Of a stretch of DNA of 64,000 nt, positions 59,378 to 64,000 are shown piece after piece; the first letter of the stretch is position 1, and the number at the start of each line of letters is the position of its first letter. The DNA lies in the NCBI GenBank assembly GCA_963744105.1, contig CAVUSJ010000004.1, positions 682,001 to 746,000 on the forward strand. Direction: 5' to 3'. Below the pieces are notes generated by a model. It saw nothing but the letters and a program-made list of their open reading frames with translations, searched no databases and was not told where the DNA came from. A program made the position numbers and the translations under genes. This DNA is from DASUPK01 sp963744105 (GTDB lineage: Bacteria > Actinomycetota > Thermoleophilia > Solirubrobacterales > 70-9).

Positions 59378-61477
59378 ATGATCGGCCCGGGGAGAAGGAG
59401 CCGGTTGGCGGGAATGGTCCTCTGCGCCATCGGCGCAATGGCCGTCGTGGCCACCAATGCGGACGCCTCCGTTGCGGGGCAGTCGAAGTCGCCCGTGCGG
59501 GAGAGCTCCGCCTGGAAGCGGTACGTGATCGACCCGGGCAAGTTCGCCTACCCGAAGGCGGTCTACGTCGTCGGCGATCAGCCGCAGAACGCCCACGACA
59601 CGCGCGATTTGAAGAGCCCGGGCCACGGCGTGATGACGCTGACCGGCGGAGCCCCGAGCGCGAACCAGGTCGGCTCCCCGGCCCTGGTGCTGGACCTCGG
59701 CGTGAACGTCGGCGGCTACGTCGAGGTGGGCATTCAGTCCTCGAGCGGCGCGCCCATCCGCCTCGGCTATTCGGAGAGCCTCGACTGGCTGACGCCGGGC
59801 GGGGACACCGGCGGCCCGCAGTTCTCGTTCGGCGCCTCCGATGACCCCGACTCCCGGACCGACGTGATCCAGACGACCGGGCCCGTCCACTTCCGCTCAC
59901 CGGGCATTCGCGGAGCGCAGCGTTACATCTCGCTGCAGCTCGAGCAACCGGGCACGGTGACGATCGACTACGTGCGGGTCGAGACCGAGCACCTGCACCC
60001 GGGCCCCAGCGGGTACAGCGGCTACTTCCTCTCCAACGACCGGCTGCTGAACCGGGCCTGGTACTCGAGCGCGTACACGTTCGCGATGGACTCGTTTCGG
60101 GACCTGCGCCCGGGCTATTCGTTCAGCCGACCGGTCGTGAGCGACGGGGCGAAGCGCGATCGCGCGATCTGGGCGGGCGACATGAACATGGAGGACCTGG
60201 TCGGCAACTACTCGCTGCGGATGGCGCCGGCCATCCTGAGGGGGTCGCTGCAGGCATTCAGCTGCCTCCAGTACGGCGACGGCCAGCTGGCGCCGGTCAC
60301 CCAGATCGCCACGCAGTGTCCGAACAATCCGCCGCCACCAGTCGCCGATGCCTCGCACCTTCCCTCCAGCGCCCAGCCGGCCGCTCCCGACCTCCGCCTC
60401 CCTCAGTACACCGCGGCCTGGGTGATCGCCTTACGCGACTACCTCCTGCTCACCGGCGACCGGGGATTCGCTCACCGCATGATGCCCGTGGTACGGCGGG
60501 GGCTCGACTACTTCCTGGCCCGGCTCGACGGCGGCCTCTACCGGACGCCCTCCCGGGTCCTGACGATCAACTGGCACCCCTTCGACGCGGCCGGCGGCAT
60601 CGACACCTATACGAACGCTTCGCTGTTCCGGGCGCTGCAGGCAGGGGCCCAGCTGGAGCGCCAGGTGGGACGGGGGAAGCGGGCCGCGACCGCGTACATG
60701 CAGGCATCCGGCGCCCTGCGGGCGGCCATGATGGCCCGGCTCTGGGATCCGCGGGCCGGAGCCTTCCGCCTGAACACCGACGATCCGAGCACGAACCACA
60801 CCGAGGACGCGCAGGTGGAGTCGATCCTCGGCGGCGTCACCACCCAGGCCCAGTCTATGTCGGCGCTCCACTTCATCGATGGGCACCTGATGACGACCTT
60901 CGGGGTCGCCACTGGGGAGTCCGACGATCCCTACATGAGCAGGTACATCTCGCCGTTCATGTCCTCGACCGAGCTGCTCGCGCGTCTCTCGGTGGGGGAT
61001 GCGGACGGCGCCCTCGAGCTGATGCGCCGCACCTGGGGTCAGATGCTCGCCGCGGGCCCCGGCACGGTCTGGGAGACCATGCAGCTCAATGGCCTGCCGA
61101 AGTCGGGCGGCATCTCGCTTGCGCACGGCTGGGCCGGTGGTCCGGTGCCTGCGCTCTCGGGCTACGTGCTCGGCATCCGGCCGACGATGCCGGGATACCG
61201 CCACTGGATCGTCGCCCCGCAGCCCGGCGATCTGCGCTTCGCCCAGGGGAAGGCGCCGACGCCACACGGCGCGATCGTGTCGCGCTGGCAGCGCGGCGGA
61301 CACTCGTTCAAGCTCACGGTCGTCGCACCGAAGGGAACGTCGGGACTGGTCGAGGTGCCCGTTCCGAGGCACGCGCACACGGTCGCCATGGACGGCAAGG
61401 TCGTCCACGTGAAGCGCAGGGGAGGCGTCGCGCGCTTCCGGAAGGTGAAGGGCCAGCACACCTTCGTGGTCGGCTGA
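59378..61477 (+). CDS. Exported GH78-like (alpha-L-rhamnosidase family) protein
   Basis: A 699-residue protein with an N-terminal signal segment (LAGMVLCAIGAMAVVATNADASVAG, about residues 10-34). Beta-sandwich regions (residues 45-215; LVLDLGVNVGGYVEVGIQ, VRVETEHLHPGPSGYSGYFLSNDRLLNRAWYSSAYTFAMDSF) come next. The catalytic (alpha/alpha)6 barrel includes SDGAKRDRAIWAGDMNMEDLVGNYS (residues ~253-277), where GH78 enzymes carry acidic catalytic residues, and WETMQLNG. It probably hydrolyses rhamnosides or a related glycan outside the cell. TAGGGT ends 7 nt before the ATG. No sugar transporter is nearby. Confidence 0.82.
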   Translation: MIGPGRRSRLAGMVLCAIGAMAVVATNADASVAGQSKSPVRESSAWKRYVIDPGKFAYPKAVYVVGDQPQNAHDTRDLKSPGHGVMTLTGGAPSANQVGSPALVLDLGVNVGGYVEVGIQSSSGAPIRLGYSESLDWLTPGGDTGGPQFSFGASDDPDSRTDVIQTTGPVHFRSPGIRGAQRYISLQLEQPGTVTIDYVRVETEHLHPGPSGYSGYFLSNDRLLNRAWYSSAYTFAMDSFRDLRPGYSFSRPVVSDGAKRDRAIWAGDMNMEDLVGNYSLRMAPAILRGSLQAFSCLQYGDGQLAPVTQIATQCPNNPPPPVADASHLPSSAQPAAPDLRLPQYTAAWVIALRDYLLLTGDRGFAHRMMPVVRRGLDYFLARLDGGLYRTPSRVLTINWHPFDAAGGIDTYTNASLFRALQAGAQLERQVGRGKRAATAYMQASGALRAAMMARLWDPRAGAFRLNTDDPSTNHTEDAQVESILGGVTTQAQSMSALHFIDGHLMTTFGVATGESDDPYMSRYISPFMSSTELLARLSVGDADGALELMRRTWGQMLAAGPGTVWETMQLNGLPKSGGISLAHGWAGGPVPALSGYVLGIRPTMPGYRHWIVAPQPGDLRFAQGKAPTPHGAIVSRWQRGGHSFKLTVVAPKGTSGLVEVPVPRHAHTVAMDGKVVHVKRRGGVARFRKVKGQHTFVVG

Positions 61478-61497
61478 CGGAGCGATAGAGTCGGGCC

Positions 61498-62022
61498 GTG
61501 GGGCTCTTCGGCTTCCTGAGGAGAAAGGACGAGCAGGCGTTACCGCAGCCCGGGTCGCCCGAGTTCGAGGCGGCCGTGCAGGGCTCGGCGCTGCCGGACT
61601 CGAAGAGCGTCTCGATGGGGGAGGCGGGCTGGACCAACCCCGACTCGGCTCATGAGGCCCTCCAGCAGCTGGGGATCGACCCGTCGAGCGCTCAGGTCGA
61701 GCAGTCGAGCCAGACGATCGACCTGAGGGGCACGGGCGCCCGCCAGCAGATCGAGCAGGCTCTCCGGGAGTCGGGAATCGATCCGAACGAGAAGGGCCAG
61801 ACGATCAACGCGGCGAGCCTGCCCGGGCTGCAGCAGAAGATCGCGGGCATCCTCGGGCAGATGATGAACGTCCCGAATGCAGGTGGCTTCGGCGGGGGGA
61901 TCTCGCCTCCGAAGCAGGACCCGCTCGATCAGATCGCCCACCTCGACCAGCAGCGCGACGCCGGCAAGATCACCGACGCGGAGTTCGAGGCCCAGAAGCG
62001 GAAGCTCCTGGGCGAGCAGTAG
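61498..62022 (+). CDS. SHOCT-domain small protein
   Basis: A 174-residue soluble protein. N-terminus MGLFGFLRRKDEQALPQPGSPEFEAAV; a middle part with IDPSSAQVEQSSQTIDLRGTGARQQIEQALRESGIDPNEKGQ; a C-terminal SHOCT motif (DPLDQIAHLDQQRDAGKITDAEFEAQKRKLLGE, residues ~141-173). TAGAGT ends 6 nt before the GTG. SHOCT tails usually mediate oligomerisation; the function is unknown. It shares the SHOCT element with the membrane protein at 27598-28977 but is otherwise unrelated. Confidence 0.8.
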   Translation: MGLFGFLRRKDEQALPQPGSPEFEAAVQGSALPDSKSVSMGEAGWTNPDSAHEALQQLGIDPSSAQVEQSSQTIDLRGTGARQQIEQALRESGIDPNEKGQTINAASLPGLQQKIAGILGQMMNVPNAGGFGGGISPPKQDPLDQIAHLDQQRDAGKITDAEFEAQKRKLLGEQ

Positions 62023-62028
62023 CGCCGG

Positions 62029-63312
62029 TTACTCGACCGGCTGCGGCCGGGGCGGGAAGATCTTCGGCATCCGCGCGAGCTGGCGCAGCGAGCCGCGCGG
62101 CTTGATCTTGCGCCGGAGCATCGCGCGACGGGCGTCCTGGCCGCGGACCGAGACGTCGATCCAGTCGGCCCAGGTCGTCCGCAGGGTCACGTCGGGCTTG
62201 TCCGCCAATCCCGGCGCCGATCGGGTCGAGCCGTTGTCGAGGTGGACGTGCCAGGGCTCGGCGTCCTCGAACTTCCACTGGATCGTCACCGGCCGGTCGA
62301 TGGCGTCGGTCCGCGCGGAGCGGGCCACGATGTCAAAGAGGATCTCCTCGATCTCAGGGTTGACCTCCGGCTTGCCGTTCGGCTCTCCCATCACGCCGGC
62401 CCGGAGCAGCTTGATCTGGTTCTTGGCGCGCTCGTCATGGGGCATCTCGGGGTCGAAGGGATAGACGCCCGGCATCTCCGAGAGCGGGTATCCGGTCGCC
62501 TTCCACTTCATCTCTACCGACTTCATTCCGAAGGCGTAGATCTGCTCGAGGGTGAAGCCGTACTCGGTCGTGTAGCGCTCATCCCAGCCGGGCGGGACGA
62601 AGACGCCGGTGACCCAGGGCAGGACCTCGCGGAGCAGCTCCGCTGCCGCCTCCTTGCACTCGTCCGACTCGGCGAAGAGCTCGGAGAGGACCTTGACGCC
62701 GAAGCCGATGTGGCGCTGCTCGTCACGCGAGACCTTCTCCATCCCGGCGCTGAAGCCGGGCATCGTCCCGGCCTTGGCGAAGAAATCCTCGATGAAGTGC
62801 TGGCCCGGCTGGGCCATCGTCGCCTCGATGACCATGTGGTAGAGCGTGATCGCCTGGGCGAACTTGGGGAGGGAGCGGTCGGTCTGCAGCTCCTCGACCA
62901 TCCGCTCGAGGCGGCCGAAGACGTTGCGGTAGCCCCAGCCGAGCTGCGGAATCGTGAAGTCGAGCGCCTCGTGGATGCTCCCCTCGACCCCGATCACCTC
63001 CTTGAAGAAGCGGTGGAAGAAGACGGCGTGGCGCACCTCGTCGACCTGCTGGGTGGCCAGGAAGTACTTCTGCTCCTCCTTGGGGGCAGCCTCGATGTAG
63101 GGGGAGAGCCCGTCGGCGACCGCGTCCTCGCCGTAGAAGAACATCGAGTAGATCCAGAGCGCGGACTTGCGCTGGATGTCGTTGAGGGAGTCCCAGCCGA
63201 CGCGGTCCTCGGAGAAGTCGAGCTCGGTCGCCTTCCAGTTGCCCTCCTCCCAGCGGCGATAGAGGTCGTCGTAGGTGATTTGACCGGCGATGCTGTGCCG
63301 TGCGACCGACAT
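62029..63312 (-). CDS. R2-like diiron oxidase fused to an SCP2-like lipid-binding domain
   Basis: A 427-residue protein. The N-terminal ~300 residues form a ferritin-like four-helix bundle. Metal ligands are expected in FFYGEDAVADGL, QQVDEVRHAVFFHRFFKE (ExxH), VIEATMAQPGQHF and SRDEQRHIGFG (second ExxH), the pattern of the R2-like ligand-binding oxidases/ribonucleotide-reductase-like family. The C-terminal ~110 residues (VTIQWKFEDAEPWHVHLDNGSTRSAPGLADKPDVTLRTTWADWIDVSVRGQDARRAMLRRKIKPRG) look like an SCP2/sterol-carrier domain. A lipid substrate is therefore likely. AGGAGG before the ATG is a clear ribosome site. It is divergent from a TetR gene across a 10-bp-arm palindrome. Confidence 0.85.
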   Translation of the reverse strand: MSVARHSIAGQITYDDLYRRWEEGNWKATELDFSEDRVGWDSLNDIQRKSALWIYSMFFYGEDAVADGLSPYIEAAPKEEQKYFLATQQVDEVRHAVFFHRFFKEVIGVEGSIHEALDFTIPQLGWGYRNVFGRLERMVEELQTDRSLPKFAQAITLYHMVIEATMAQPGQHFIEDFFAKAGTMPGFSAGMEKVSRDEQRHIGFGVKVLSELFAESDECKEAAAELLREVLPWVTGVFVPPGWDERYTTEYGFTLEQIYAFGMKSVEMKWKATGYPLSEMPGVYPFDPEMPHDERAKNQIKLLRAGVMGEPNGKPEVNPEIEEILFDIVARSARTDAIDRPVTIQWKFEDAEPWHVHLDNGSTRSAPGLADKPDVTLRTTWADWIDVSVRGQDARRAMLRRKIKPRGSLRQLARMPKIFPPRPQPVE

Positions 63313-63361
63313 GGAGTGCCTCCTGGTCCTCTCGTTTCCCGCTGCCTCGTGGACTATAGTA

Positions 63362-63383
63362 ACTAACTGACCAGTCAGTTAGT
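63362..63383. promoter_or_regulatory. TetR operator: 10-bp perfect inverted repeat
   Basis: ACTAACTGAC (63362-63371), CA, then its exact reverse complement (63374-63383). The palindromic ACTATAGT just before it (63353-63360) gives a TATAGT -10 in both directions. It lies between the diiron oxidase gene and the TetR gene, so one bound dimer could silence both. Confidence 0.85.
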
Positions 63384-63386
63384 ACG

Positions 63387-64000
63387 GTGACATCGAGCAC
63401 ACAAGTCAAGCCCGCGACTCGTTCGCGCATGACCGCCGCCGACCGCCGCGAGGCGATCCTCGACGCGGCACGCACCGCCTTCGCGGACACCGGCTACCAC
63501 GAGACCTCGCTCGACGCGGTCGCCGAGCGGGCGGGGGTTTCCAAGGCCCTGCTCTACGAGCACTTCTCCTCGAAGCGCGAGCTCTACGTCGCGATGCTCG
63601 AGATGCACGTCCACGAGCTGGTCGAGCGGATCAGCGGCGCCGTGGCCGCGGCGGAGCCCGGCGAGGCCCGGATGCGCGCCGGCCTCGAGGCCTTCTTCGG
63701 CTTCGTCGAGGAGCGACGCGGAGCCTGGCGGATCATGTTCCGGAACGCCGGTGACCCGGACGTCGCCCTTCGCCTGGACCGGCTCCGTGACGAGGTCGCC
63801 GCCGCGATCGTCCAGCTGATGAGCGAGGAGGCGCAGCGCCGGGGACTCGACTTCCCGAAGCTCCCGCAGTTCGTCGAGATGATCGCCCAGCAGATGGTGG
63901 GGGCGATGCAGTCGCTTGCGGACTGGTGGGACCTCCATCGCAAGGTCCCGAAGGAGGAGGTCGTCCAGGCGGCGATGGACTTCGCCTGGGTGGGCCAGGA
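63387..64000 (+). CDS. TetR family regulator, 3' end outside window
   Basis: The frame is open from GTG 63387 to the right edge (204 complete codons, no stop). The HTH is RREAILDAARTAFADTGYHETSLDAVAERAGVSKALLYEHFSSKRELYVAMLEMH, a textbook TetR N-domain. The helical C-terminal domain follows (FFGFVEERRGAWRIMFRNAGDPDVALRLDRLRDEV). An ATG at 63429 (MTAADRREAIL) is an alternative start. It directly follows the palindrome and is divergent from the R2-like/SCP2 oxidase gene, which it very probably represses. Confidence 0.92.
   Translation, partial: MTSSTQVKPATRSRMTAADRREAILDAARTAFADTGYHETSLDAVAERAGVSKALLYEHFSSKRELYVAMLEMHVHELVERISGAVAAAEPGEARMRAGLEAFFGFVEERRGAWRIMFRNAGDPDVALRLDRLRDEVAAAIVQLMSEEAQRRGLDFPKLPQFVEMIAQQMVGAMQSLADWWDLHRKVPKEEVVQAAMDFAWVGQ

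Overview
The window is very GC-rich, gene-dense bacterial DNA. Genes lie on both strands, often overlap by 4 bp, and frequently start with GTG or TTG. Gene content points to a deep-branching high-GC actinobacterium of the Thermoleophilia/Solirubrobacterales kind: secreted proteins with Lys/Cys-rich stretches, many TetR regulators, MmpL-type transporters, DUF6458 and DUF2277 proteins, and the SRP RNA-dnaX-ybaB-recR order. This placement is an inference from gene content. I found no rRNA, tRNA, transposase, phage or CRISPR element.

Layout. 0-2 kb: the end of a glycosyltransferase and a type IV pilus/type II secretion ATPase. 2.1-5.6 kb: a long-form SRP RNA with an Alu-like domain, a small secreted protein, then dnaX, ybaB and recR. 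5.6-6.8 kb: two paralogous secreted proteins of unknown function. 6.9-10.5 kb: a PadR-controlled operon (MMPL transporter, beta-carbonic anhydrase, DUF6458 membrane protein). 10.7-12 kb: two convergent paralogous TetR regulators. 12.2-22.2 kb: a duplicated surface-protein locus. Exported proteins built from a shared unrecognised N-terminal domain, Calx-beta, IPT/TIG and PKD-like modules lie divergent from lipoprotein genes or their relics, and each has the same TTGACA-N17-TATGA promoter. 22.3-26.4 kb: an ABC-2 exporter with a broken ATPase gene, aspartokinase, and a frameshifted aspartate-semialdehyde dehydrogenase. 26.4-29 kb: an antiporter and a SHOCT membrane protein. 29-32.8 kb: succinate dehydrogenase of the SdhABE type, with a CCG-domain subunit and no cytochrome b anchor gene. 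32.8-37 kb: site-2 protease, M28 peptidase, FMN-binding-like protein, DUF2277, a 33-residue basic peptide and a RibD/DHFR-like reductase. 37-40.3 kb: a fatty-acid catabolism block (enoyl-CoA hydratase, acyl-CoA dehydrogenase, TetR). 40.3-43.8 kb: a cyclic-nucleotide-binding protein facing a large adenylate-cyclase/ATPase regulator. 43.9-46.1 kb: icd-mdh. 46-49.8 kb: RTX/delta-60 exported protein, AT-hook winged-helix protein, 2-hydroxyacid dehydrogenase, sterol-desaturase-like enzyme. 50-54.5 kb: Cys-rich small protein with a structured leader, MBL hydrolase, Hsp20, Lon, small membrane protein. 54.5-64 kb: MBL hydrolase, TetR-MMPL pair with a shared operator, double-hotdog thioesterase, GH78-like exported protein, SHOCT protein, and a diiron R2-like oxidase fused to an SCP2-like domain, divergent from a TetR gene across a near-perfect palindrome.

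Two signals cut across the window. First, at least 17 genes have a TANNNT hexamer ending about 6-8 nt before the start codon and usually no Shine-Dalgarno, which suggests widespread leaderless transcription. Second, all the broken reading frames (surface proteins, a lipoprotein, the ABC ATPase, asd) fall between 12.2 and 26.4 kb. That could be real decay of a fast-evolving locus or local consensus error; an essential gene such as asd being broken favours error for at least that case.
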